Of a stretch of DNA of 13,834 nt, positions 6,758 through 12,841 are shown piece by piece. The DNA is taken from positions 1 to 13,834 of the forward strand of contig JABFVJ010000460.1 of NCBI GenBank assembly GCA_013362835.1. Reading direction: 5' to 3'. Numbering within the stretch: the stretch's first letter is position 1; each line of letters begins with the position of its first letter. The notes under the pieces were generated by a model that worked only from the letters and a program-made list of their open reading frames with translations, had not been told where the DNA came from and did no database searches. The DNA is from Nonomuraea sp. (GTDB lineage Bacteria > Actinomycetota > Actinomycetes > Streptosporangiales > Streptosporangiaceae). The position numbers and the translations under genes were made by a program.

Positions 6758-7668
6758 AGATCGAGCTCTCCCAGGTGTCCCGCTGGTACGGCAACGTGGT
6801 CGCGGTCAACGACGTGACGATGACGATCGGGCCGGGCGTCACGGGCCTGCTCGGCCCCAACGGCGCGGGCAAGTCGACGCTCCTGCACATGATGGCCGGC
6901 TTCCTGCCCCCGTCGGGCGGCGCGGTCACCCTGGACGGCACCCCGGTCTGGAAGAACCACCAGATCTACCGAAATATCGGCCTGGTCCCGGAACGCGAGG
7001 GCGTGTACGGGTTCCTCACCGGCTGGCAGTTCGTCCTGTCCGCCGCCCGCCTCCACGGCCTTCCCGACCCCGTCGAGGCCGCCCGCAAGGCCCTCGCCAC
7101 GGTCGAGATGGAGGAGCCCAAGGACCGGCGCGTGGAGACGTACTCCAAGGGCATGCGCCAGCGGGTCAAGGTGGCCGCCGCGCTCGTCCACGACCCGCCC
7201 GTGCTGCTCCTCGACGAGCCGTTCAACGGCATGGACCCGCGCCAGCGCCTCCACCTGATGGACCTCATCCGCGCCATGGGCACCGCGGGCAAGACGATCC
7301 TGTTCAGCTCCCACATCCTGGAAGAGGTCGAACGGGTCGCCCAGCACATCGAGGTCCTGGTCTCGGGCCGCCACGCGGCCTCGGGCAACTTCCGCGAGAT
7401 CAGGCGCCTGATGACCGACAGGCCCCACCTGTTCATGATCCGTTCCAGCGACGACAGGAAGCTGGCCGCGGCCCTCATCCGCGACGAGTCGGCGGGCGGC
7501 ATCACCCTCCGCCAGGACGGCCTGGAGGTCCAGGCGACGGAGTTCCGCCGGTTCGCCCGCCTGCTCCCCCGCGTCGCCCAGGCCGAGGGCGTACGCCTGC
7601 ACCAGGTCTCCCCCGCCGACGAGGACCTGGAGAGCGTCTTCGCCTACCTGATCAACAGGAGCACCTGA
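6754..7668 (+). CDS. ABC transporter ATP-binding protein (second of two)
   Basis: 304-residue ABC-2 exporter ATPase. Walker A GPNGAGKST is at residues 34-42, the signature YSKGMRQ starts at Y130, Walker B LLLDEP lies at about 151-156, and H187 in SSHIL is the H-loop. It is a diverged paralogue of the first ATPase in the cluster, with matching order and spacing of motifs, so the cluster may have arisen by duplication of an ATPase-permease pair. The ATG overlaps the stop of the permease (ATGA), with AGGAAGG 10 nt upstream. The C-terminal ~90 residues lie outside the nucleotide-binding core. Its stop is one base before the ATG of the second permease. Confidence 0.92.
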   Translation: MKIELSQVSRWYGNVVAVNDVTMTIGPGVTGLLGPNGAGKSTLLHMMAGFLPPSGGAVTLDGTPVWKNHQIYRNIGLVPEREGVYGFLTGWQFVLSAARLHGLPDPVEAARKALATVEMEEPKDRRVETYSKGMRQRVKVAAALVHDPPVLLLDEPFNGMDPRQRLHLMDLIRAMGTAGKTILFSSHILEEVERVAQHIEVLVSGRHAASGNFREIRRLMTDRPHLFMIRSSDDRKLAAALIRDESAGGITLRQDGLEVQATEFRRFARLLPRVAQAEGVRLHQVSPADEDLESVFAYLINRST

Positions 7669-7669
7669 C

Positions 7670-8386
7670 ATGAACACAGTCGTCGCGGGGATCACGTACC
7701 GCTCGCTGCTCGGGCGGCGGCGGATCGTCCTGCTCCTGCTGCTCCCGCTCGTCCTGATCGGCCTGGCCGTGCTGCTGCGCCTGCTCGACGGCGCCGACCA
7801 GCGCTCGGCCGTGCTGCTGATGCAGAAGTTCGCCGTCAGCGCCGTGCTCCCGCTGCTCGGCGTCATCGCCGGCACCGGCGTCATCGCCCCGGAGATCGAC
7901 GACGGGACGATCATCCACCTGATGTCCAAGCCCATCGCCAGGCCCGTGATCGTGCGGACCAAGTTCCTGGTGGCGGCCTCGGTCATGGCCCTGTTCTCGG
8001 TGGTGCCGACCTACCTGGCGGCCTGGATCCTCGTCCGCGGCGAGGACGGCATCGCGCTCGGCTTCGCCGCCGGCGCCCTGGTGGCGGGCATCGCCTACGC
8101 CGCCCTCTTCCTGCTGCTCGGCGTCGTGACCAAGCACGCGGTCACGATCGGCATCATCTACGCCCTCGTCTGGGAGGTCGTCGTCGGCAACCTCATCCCG
8201 GGGGCGCACAAGTTCTCGATCCAGCAGTGGGCGCAGACGATCGCCGACCAGATCTCCGACTCGCCGTTCCTGACGACGGACGTCTCGATGGGCTTCGCCG
8301 TGCCGGCCCTGATCATCGTGATCGTGGGCGCGGTCTTCTGGGCGGGCCGGCGGCTCAAGGTGTTCGCCCTCACCGGCGACGAATGA
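7670..8386 (+). CDS. ABC-2 type transporter permease (second of two)
   Basis: 238-residue membrane protein with about six hydrophobic helices (first at about 19-38, last at about 210-228). The motif EIDDGTIIHLMSKPIARP followed by VIVRTKF is the ABC-2 signature in which a cytoplasmic loop precedes the third helix. It is shorter than the first permease and lacks its N-terminal IYDIGYRHYDGP segment. The ATG follows the preceding TGA by one base, so translation is probably coupled. It is the last gene of the cluster; 4 nt after its stop begins the stem of a strong hairpin shared with convergent glmM. Confidence 0.88.
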   Translation: MNTVVAGITYRSLLGRRRIVLLLLLPLVLIGLAVLLRLLDGADQRSAVLLMQKFAVSAVLPLLGVIAGTGVIAPEIDDGTIIHLMSKPIARPVIVRTKFLVAASVMALFSVVPTYLAAWILVRGEDGIALGFAAGALVAGIAYAALFLLLGVVTKHAVTIGIIYALVWEVVVGNLIPGAHKFSIQQWAQTIADQISDSPFLTTDVSMGFAVPALIIVIVGAVFWAGRRLKVFALTGDE

Positions 8387-8390
8387 CAAA

Positions 8391-8422
8391 CGGCGGGTAC
8401 GACACGATCGTCGTACCCGCCG
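8391..8422. terminator. Bidirectional intrinsic-type terminator between convergent genes
   Basis: CGGCGGGTACGAC (8391-8403) pairs perfectly with GTCGTACCCGCCG (8410-8422) around a 6-nt loop, a 13-bp stem. On the plus strand it is followed after a few bases by TTT, and on the minus strand by GTTTGTC, so the U-tracts are short. It fills the 46-nt gap between the ABC permease and glmM and probably ends transcripts from both sides. Confidence 0.75.
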
Positions 8423-8432
8423 CGAGCGTTTC

Positions 8433-9779
8433 TCAGACGCAGGCCGTACGGACCACGTCGGCCAGGCGGCCCGCCACCTGGCTGGCGTGCTCCTCCGAGG
8501 CCGCCTCCACCATCACCCGGATCATGGGCTCGGTGCCGCTCGGCCGGATCAGGACCCGGCCCGTCTCGCCCAGCTCCGCCTCGGCCTCGGCCACGGCGGC
8601 GATGAGCTCGGGCACCGACGACTTGCCCCTGTCGACGTCCTTGACGTTGATCAGGATCTGCGGCATCGGGGTCATGACGGAGGCCAGCTCCTTCAGCGGG
8701 ACGCCCGACTTGGCCACCACGCCCAGCAGGTGGAGCGAGGTCAGCAGGCCGTCGCCGGTGGTGGCGTGGTCGAGCATGATGACGTGCCCGGACTGCTCGC
8801 CGCCCAGGTTGAAGCCCTCGGACTTCATGCGTTCGAGCACGTAGCGGTCGCCGACCGCGGTCTCGATCACGGTGATGCCCGCCTCGCGCATCGCCAGCTT
8901 GAAGCCCAGGTTGGACATCACGGTCGCGACCACGGTGTCCTTGGCCAGCAGGCCCTCACCGTGCATGGCGGCCGCGAGCACCGCCATGATCCGGTCGCCG
9001 TCGATGATCTGGCCCGTGTGGTCGACCGCGAGGCAGCGGTCGGCGTCGCCGTCGTAGGCCACGCCCAGGTCGGCGCCCCTGGACACGACCACCTGCCGGA
9101 GCTTGTCCAGGTGGGTGGAGCCGTGTCCGGCGTTGATGTTGAGCCCGTCGGGCCGCGCGCCGATGGCCTCGACCCGCGCGCCCGCACGCACCAGCGCCTC
9201 CGGCGCGACCATGTGGGCGGCGCCGTGCGCGCAGTCGACCACGATGTGCAGGCCGTCGAGCGCGGCGGTCATCGTCGTCAGCACGTGAGAGATGTAGCGG
9301 TCGGCCTCGCCGTAGGCGTCGCGTACGCGCCCGACGCCGGAACCGACGGGGAAGGACCAGGTCTCACCGAGCCGCCGCTCGATCTCGTCCTCGACCGCGT
9401 CGGACAGCTTGAAGCCGCCCCTGGCCAGGAACTTGATGCCGTTGTCCGGCGCCGGGTTGTGCGACGCGGACAGCATGACGCCGAGGTCGGCGCCGAGCGC
9501 GGCGGTGAGGTGGGCGACGGCCGGGGTGGGCAGCACGCCGAGGCGCAGCACGTCCACTCCAGACGCCGCGAGGCCGGCGACCACGGCGGCCTCCAGGAAT
9601 TCCCCGGAGGCACGCGGGTCCCGGCCCACGACCGCTACCGGCCTGCGGCCGGTAGCGGCGAACGCGCCTGCATCGCCGAGGACGTGAGCCGCCGCGACCG
9701 AGAGGTCCATGGCGAGCTCGGCCGTGAGGTCGCGTCCCGCGACCCCACGTACCCCGTCGGTGCCGAAAAGGCGCGCCAA
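8433..9779 (-). CDS. glmM: Phosphoglucosamine mutase
   Basis: Interconverts glucosamine-6-phosphate and glucosamine-1-phosphate, feeding UDP-GlcNAc and hence peptidoglycan. The 448-residue length is the normal size. The conserved N-terminus [11 protein letters not shown] fixes the start at TTG 9777-9779; a longer ATG form would add 26 arginine-rich residues unlike the family. The phosphoserine loop SASHNP has Ser106 as the catalytic residue, DGDADR (243-248) binds magnesium, GGEQSGH (326-332) contacts the sugar, and RPSGTEP (412-418) binds phosphate. The enzyme itself needs activating phosphorylation, as known for the family. TTG follows the rpsI stop TAA by one base with no clear ribosome site, so it likely depends on ribosomes finishing rpsI. 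It is the last gene before the bidirectional terminator. All key residues are intact. Confidence 0.97.
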   Translation of the reverse strand: MARLFGTDGVRGVAGRDLTAELAMDLSVAAAHVLGDAGAFAATGRRPVAVVGRDPRASGEFLEAAVVAGLAASGVDVLRLGVLPTPAVAHLTAALGADLGVMLSASHNPAPDNGIKFLARGGFKLSDAVEDEIERRLGETWSFPVGSGVGRVRDAYGEADRYISHVLTTMTAALDGLHIVVDCAHGAAHMVAPEALVRAGARVEAIGARPDGLNINAGHGSTHLDKLRQVVVSRGADLGVAYDGDADRCLAVDHTGQIIDGDRIMAVLAAAMHGEGLLAKDTVVATVMSNLGFKLAMREAGITVIETAVGDRYVLERMKSEGFNLGGEQSGHVIMLDHATTGDGLLTSLHLLGVVAKSGVPLKELASVMTPMPQILINVKDVDRGKSSVPELIAAVAEAEAELGETGRVLIRPSGTEPMIRVMVEAASEEHASQVAGRLADVVRTACV

Positions 9780-9780
9780 T

Positions 9781-10302
9781 TTAGCGCTTGCTGTACTGCG
9801 GAGCCTTGCGGGCCTTCTTGAGGCCGTACTTCTTCCGCTCCGTGGCGCGGGCGTCACGGGTGAGGAAGCCGGCCTTCTTCAGCGGCGGCCGGTTGACCTC
9901 GACGTCCAGGACGGCCAGGGCGCGGGACAGGCCCATGCGCAGCGCGCCGGCCTGGCCGGTCACGCCGCCGCCGTCGATGCGCGCGATGACGTCGAACGCC
10001 TCTTCGGCGCCGAGGACCACGAAGGGCTCGTTGACGATCTGCTGGTGGACCTTGTTCGGGAAGTAGACGTCCAGCGAACGACCGTTGATCGTCCACTTGC
10101 CGGTGCCGGGGACGATGCGCACGCGGGCGATCGCCTCCTTGCGGCGACCGGTTCCGTACGAGTTGCCCGTGGTGACGGGCTTACGCACGGGCGCGTCAGC
10201 GCTGGCAGCGGACTCGGTGGTGTACTCGGACGGGAAGTCCTCGCCGGAGAGGTCCTCCAGCTCGGCCTCGACGACCGTCTCGACACCGGTGGGCTCAGCC
10301 AC
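9781..10302 (-). CDS. rpsI: 30S ribosomal protein S9
   Basis: Component of the 30S subunit whose C-terminal tail reaches into the P site near the tRNA anticodon. 173 residues: the core begins at about [15 protein letters not shown] (near residue 53), with [19 protein letters not shown], and ends in [11 protein letters not shown] with the invariant terminal KR. The acidic N-terminal extension of about 48 residues is usual for actinobacterial S9 and longer than in E. coli. The start is GTG at 10300-10302 with AGAGGAG about 5 nt upstream. It lies 27 nt after rplM, in the near-universal rplM-rpsI order, and one base before glmM. It is almost certainly transcribed from the rplM promoter. Confidence 0.98.
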   Translation of the reverse strand: MAEPTGVETVVEAELEDLSGEDFPSEYTTESAASADAPVRKPVTTGNSYGTGRRKEAIARVRIVPGTGKWTINGRSLDVYFPNKVHQQIVNEPFVVLGAEEAFDVIARIDGGGVTGQAGALRMGLSRALAVLDVEVNRPPLKKAGFLTRDARATERKKYGLKKARKAPQYSKR

Positions 10303-10329
10303 GGTTCTCCTCTAACTCTTTCGGAACTA

Positions 10330-10773
10330 CTACTGGGCGATCTGGGTGATCTCGAACGGCACCGGCTGCTGGGCCTGGTGCGGGTGCTCGGAACCCGCGT
10401 AGACCTTCAGCTTCTTGGCCATCTGCCGGCCGAGGGAGTTCTTCGGCAGCATTCCCTTGACGGCCTTCTCGACGGCCTTGTCGGGGCGCTTGTCCATGAG
10501 CTCGCCATAGCTGACGGAACGCAGACCGCCCGGGTAGCCCGAGTGACGGTACGCCTTCTTCTGCTCACGCTTGTTACCGCTCAGCGCGATCTTGCCGGCG
10601 TTGATGACAATGACGAAGTCACCCGTGTCGACGTGGTTCGCGAAGATCGGCTTGTGCTTGCCGCGGAGCAGGTTCGCGACGTGGCTGGCCAGCCGGCCCA
10701 GCACGACATCGGTCGCGTCGATGACGTACCACTGACGCTGGACGTCGGCGGGCTTCGGTGAGTACGTGCGCAC
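10330..10773 (-). CDS. rplM: 50S ribosomal protein L13
   Basis: Early-assembling protein of the 50S subunit. The 147-residue product is the expected size. I choose GTG at 10771-10773, which starts RTYSPKP and continues [14 protein letters not shown], the family N-terminus, with AGAAGG 8 nt upstream. A longer ATG form from 10947 would add 58 residues encoded by what is better read as the mRNA leader. Conserved segments are [37 protein letters not shown] and MLPKNSLGR. It is first in the rplM-rpsI-glmM unit and is preceded by a strong promoter at 10961-10990 and a leader of about 180 nt with hairpins, so control in the leader is possible. In many bacteria L13 regulates its own operon post-transcriptionally. 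Confidence 0.98.
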   Translation of the reverse strand: MRTYSPKPADVQRQWYVIDATDVVLGRLASHVANLLRGKHKPIFANHVDTGDFVIVINAGKIALSGNKREQKKAYRHSGYPGGLRSVSYGELMDKRPDKAVEKAVKGMLPKNSLGRQMAKKLKVYAGSEHPHQAQQPVPFEITQIAQ

Positions 10774-10805
10774 GGTCGTAGCCTTCTTTTGCTCGCGTCT
10801 TCGGC

Positions 10806-10823
10806 GCTGTCGGATGCGACAGC
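10806..10823 (-). promoter_or_regulatory. 7-bp hairpin in rplM leader
   Basis: On the mRNA strand GCTGTCG, loop CATC, then CGACAGC: a perfect 7-bp stem with a 4-nt loop, 33 nt before the rplM GTG and about 18 nt before its ribosome site. No U-run follows, so it is not a terminator. Confidence 0.55.
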
Positions 10824-10868
10824 TACATGGGTCGGTCGGTGCGGGCACACGGCAGCCCGGACCTTCCG

Positions 10869-10903
10869 TCTCCCCGAGCCCGATGGGCTTGAATGATGGG
10901 AGA
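10869..10903 (-). promoter_or_regulatory. Two-tier hairpin in rplM leader
   Basis: On the mRNA strand TCTCCC pairs with GGGAGA (6 bp outer stem). Inside it AGCCC pairs with GGGCT around ATC (5 bp inner stem). The stems are separated by an asymmetric internal loop of 8 and 2 nt, a shape typical of protein-binding RNA sites. Confidence 0.45.
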
Positions 10904-10960
10904 TGACGCCGGACGCGCCGCGCATCGGTCACGCTGGACCTATGCACACAACGAACGATT

Positions 10961-10990
10961 AGGTTACCTGCCCGCAGGCGCGCAGGTCAA
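10961..10990 (-). promoter_or_regulatory. Promoter of the rplM-rpsI-glmM operon
   Basis: On the minus strand TTGACC (10985-10990) and TAACCT (10961-10966) are separated by 18 nt, close to the principal sigma-factor consensus and the best promoter in the window. Transcription would begin near 10954. A 7-bp inverted repeat (GGTTACC at 10962-10968, GGTAACC at 10997-11003) flanks it. Confidence 0.8.
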
Positions 10991-11081
10991 AAGACCGGTA
11001 ACCCTGCACGAGTGTACCCGAGGACAGAACGGTTCGATTTCGTTTCCCTGGGATCCCTTCTTTCTCAGGACCCGACATCTC

Positions 11082-11087
11082 TATCGT
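11082..11087 (+). promoter_or_regulatory. Possible -10 box of the CAP-domain gene
   Basis: TATCGT fits TANNNT and lies 10 nt before the ATG at 11098, which would leave a leader of only a few bases. There is no clear -35. The rest of the 10991-11081 stretch shows nothing else I can support. Confidence 0.4.
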
Positions 11088-11097
11088 TAGCTGCGGT

Positions 11098-11862
11098 ATG
11101 TGGCGGAACTCTCACACCCGGCAAACCCAGCGCGGCGCGCGGCGCCGGAACGGCCTGGGGGTGCTGGCCTGCCTGATGGCGGCCCTGTTCGCGGGTGTGC
11201 TGCTCGGCCGGCTGTCCGACGACGTCGAGCCGACCGCCCACATCTACCTCAACGAGACCGCCCCGCCCGCCGCCGCCGCGACCCCGCGTGCCGCCCCGAC
11301 CACGGTGAAGAAGGTCCAGCCCGAGCTGGATCGCATTCCCCGCCAGGCCACCACGGTCAAGACGCCGCGCGGCAGATCCACCCCCAAGCCCACGAAGACC
11401 CCGGAAGGGCAGATCCCCGGCTACGACGCCCAGGACGACCCCACCCAGGTGTTCACCGGCGACGGGCAAGGCGTCAAGGTCATCCCCGGCCTCGCCGCGC
11501 GGGTCGTCGCGCTCACCAACATCGCCAGGGCCGAGCACGGCTGCGGACCGCTCCGGGTCGACAGCAGGCTCGGGCGGTCGGCGCGCCAGCACTCGCTGGA
11601 GATGGCGCGTACCGGGCAGCTCGCCCACAACTCCCCCAACGGCGCCTCCCCCTGGGACCGGATGGACCGCGCCGGCTACCACTGGGGCGCCGCCGAGAAC
11701 ATCGGGAACGGCTACAGCACCCCTGAGCAGGCCGTACGCGGCTGGCTGGACAGCCGCGACCACCGCAGGAACATCCTGGACTGCACCCTGAAGGCCATCG
11801 GCGTCGGCGTCGCCTCGGGCACGAACGGCCCCTGGTGGACCCAAGACTTCGGAACTCAATGA
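11098..11862 (+). CDS. Membrane-anchored CAP/SCP-domain (YkwD-like) protein
   Basis: 254 residues with three parts: a short Arg-rich N-terminus and one hydrophobic helix at about 18-38 (signal anchor, or signal peptide without a clear cleavage site), a Pro/Thr/Ala-rich extracytoplasmic linker (about 50-115), and a C-terminal CAP domain (about 130-254, PF00188 type). The CAP cavity residues are visible: His177 in AHNSP, Glu200 in AENIG and His222 in DHRRN. Cys149 and Cys229 could form a disulfide. The family is secreted and widespread; its bacterial activity is not settled, so cell-surface or wall-associated is as far as I can go. It is divergent from rplM, with a TATCGT box just upstream. It ends 24 nt before the next membrane protein gene. 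Confidence 0.85.
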   Translation: MWRNSHTRQTQRGARRRNGLGVLACLMAALFAGVLLGRLSDDVEPTAHIYLNETAPPAAAATPRAAPTTVKKVQPELDRIPRQATTVKTPRGRSTPKPTKTPEGQIPGYDAQDDPTQVFTGDGQGVKVIPGLAARVVALTNIARAEHGCGPLRVDSRLGRSARQHSLEMARTGQLAHNSPNGASPWDRMDRAGYHWGAAENIGNGYSTPEQAVRGWLDSRDHRRNILDCTLKAIGVGVASGTNGPWWTQDFGTQ

Positions 11863-11874
11863 TGAACATCACGG

Positions 11875-11880
11875 TAATGT
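11875..11880 (+). promoter_or_regulatory. -10 box (leaderless arrangement) of the single-pass membrane protein gene
   Basis: TAATGT fits TANNNT well and ends 6 nt before the ATG at 11887. This suggests the gene has its own leaderless transcript in addition to any read-through from the CAP gene. Confidence 0.55.
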
Positions 11881-11886
11881 CGCCGC

Positions 11887-12741
11887 ATGGTTTCCAACGG
11901 CAATGAGGAACGCGGGAGCGGCATGGACAGCGGTCCCCGCCGTTCACGCAAGGACCGCGCCGCCGAAGGCGAGACCACCGAGCAGACGGCGCAGAGCAGC
12001 AGGGTCGGGTGGAGCCCCTACGACGAGGGCCGCACCTCGCGCGCCCCTCTCTGGTTCGCGATCGGCGGTGTCGCGCTGCTGGCCCTGCTCGGCGGCGGCA
12101 TCGCGATGATGTGGAGGGCCGACGGCCCGAGCGCCGAGGCCGAGGCCCCGACCAGGACGTCCGCGCCGCTCCCCTCGGCCCCGCCCGGCAAGTACGGCTT
12201 CGCCGCCGAACGCACCACCGACCCCGACCCGATCTCGGTCAAGGAGATCTTCGGGTCGAAGAAGAAGTTCACCGTCGCGGGCCGCCCCTATGAGATGACG
12301 ATCACCAGCAAGGACAAGAAGTGCACTGACGGCGCCCTCGGCGACAAGCTGCAGAAGGCGCTCAAGGCGGGCAAGTGCACCCAGCTCGTCCGCGCCAGCT
12401 TCCGCGACAAGTCCGGCACGGTGATCGGCACGGTCGGCGTGGCCAACCTCAAGTCGAGCAGCACCGCGAGCAAGGTCGCCAAGGTCGGTGACGCGAGCAA
12501 CTACGTCAAGCCGCTGACCGGCAAGGACAGCGTCACCAAGTTCCTCGGCTCGGGCAGCGGCGGCGCCAAGATCTCGACCCACGGCCATTACGCGATCATG
12601 GTGTGGTTCCAGAACAAGGACGGCAGCAAGCCCGACAAGAAGGAATCGAAGCGCATCTTCGAGGCCATCAGCGACGTCACCGGCGCGACCGTCTTCAAGG
12701 CCCTGGACAACCGGTCGGTGACCGGTAGCGCGCTGAGCTGA
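11887..12741 (+). CDS. Single-pass membrane protein of unknown function
   Basis: 284 residues, no family I can name with confidence. A charged cytoplasmic N-terminus (1-53, rich in E, R, S) precedes one transmembrane helix at about 54-76. A Pro/Ser/Ala linker follows, then a folded, lysine-rich extracytoplasmic domain from about 112 (DPDPISVKEIFGSKKKFTV) to the end, with two cysteines (146, 164) that could pair. I recall similar domains in other actinobacterial membrane proteins annotated only as hypothetical. The start ATG at 11887 fits the TAATGT box for leaderless translation. A second in-frame ATG at 11923 with GGGAG 6 nt upstream is a good alternative and would shorten the cytoplasmic tail by 12 residues. 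It sits between the CAP protein and the proline-rich repeat gene, all on the same strand. Confidence 0.75.
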   Translation: MVSNGNEERGSGMDSGPRRSRKDRAAEGETTEQTAQSSRVGWSPYDEGRTSRAPLWFAIGGVALLALLGGGIAMMWRADGPSAEAEAPTRTSAPLPSAPPGKYGFAAERTTDPDPISVKEIFGSKKKFTVAGRPYEMTITSKDKKCTDGALGDKLQKALKAGKCTQLVRASFRDKSGTVIGTVGVANLKSSSTASKVAKVGDASNYVKPLTGKDSVTKFLGSGSGGAKISTHGHYAIMVWFQNKDGSKPDKKESKRIFEAISDVTGATVFKALDNRSVTGSALS

Positions 12742-12829
12742 ACCGGCATCAGATGCGTTAACCCCCCAAAGGGGACGGCGGATCCCGTTGGGAACACCCA
12801 TACCGACATAACGATCTCGCTACTCTCGC

Positions 12830-12835
12830 TAGGCT
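12830..12835 (+). promoter_or_regulatory. -10 box (leaderless arrangement) of the proline-rich repeat gene
   Basis: TAGGCT fits TANNNT and ends 6 nt before the ATG at 12842. The intergenic stretch 12742-12829 holds only weak hairpins (CCCC-AAA-GGGG and TCCC-GTT-GGGA) and no clear terminator. Confidence 0.5.
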
Positions 12836-12841
12836 CGCCCT

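Larger units (their letters stand above)
10774..10954 (-). promoter_or_regulatory. Long structured 5' leader of the rplM operon
   Basis: About 180 nt between the predicted transcript start (near 10954) and the rplM GTG. It holds no plausible gene in this strand beyond the rejected long rplM form. Two foldable elements are described separately (10869-10903 and 10806-10823). No U-tract follows either, so simple attenuation is not obvious, and protein binding or translation control fits better. I could not match it to a named leader family. Confidence 0.45.

Noticed and set aside
8487..9821. Plus-strand ORF of 444 codons over glmM
   Set aside because: His/Gly/Val-rich mirror of glmM, which has every catalytic motif intact.
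9780..9857. Longer glmM start at 9857
   Set aside because: Adds 26 Arg/Ser-rich residues encoded by the rpsI C-terminus in another frame; conserved N-terminus begins at 9779.
10774..10947. Longer rplM start at 10947
   Set aside because: The extra 58 residues do not resemble L13, and a good ribosome site precedes the GTG at 10773.
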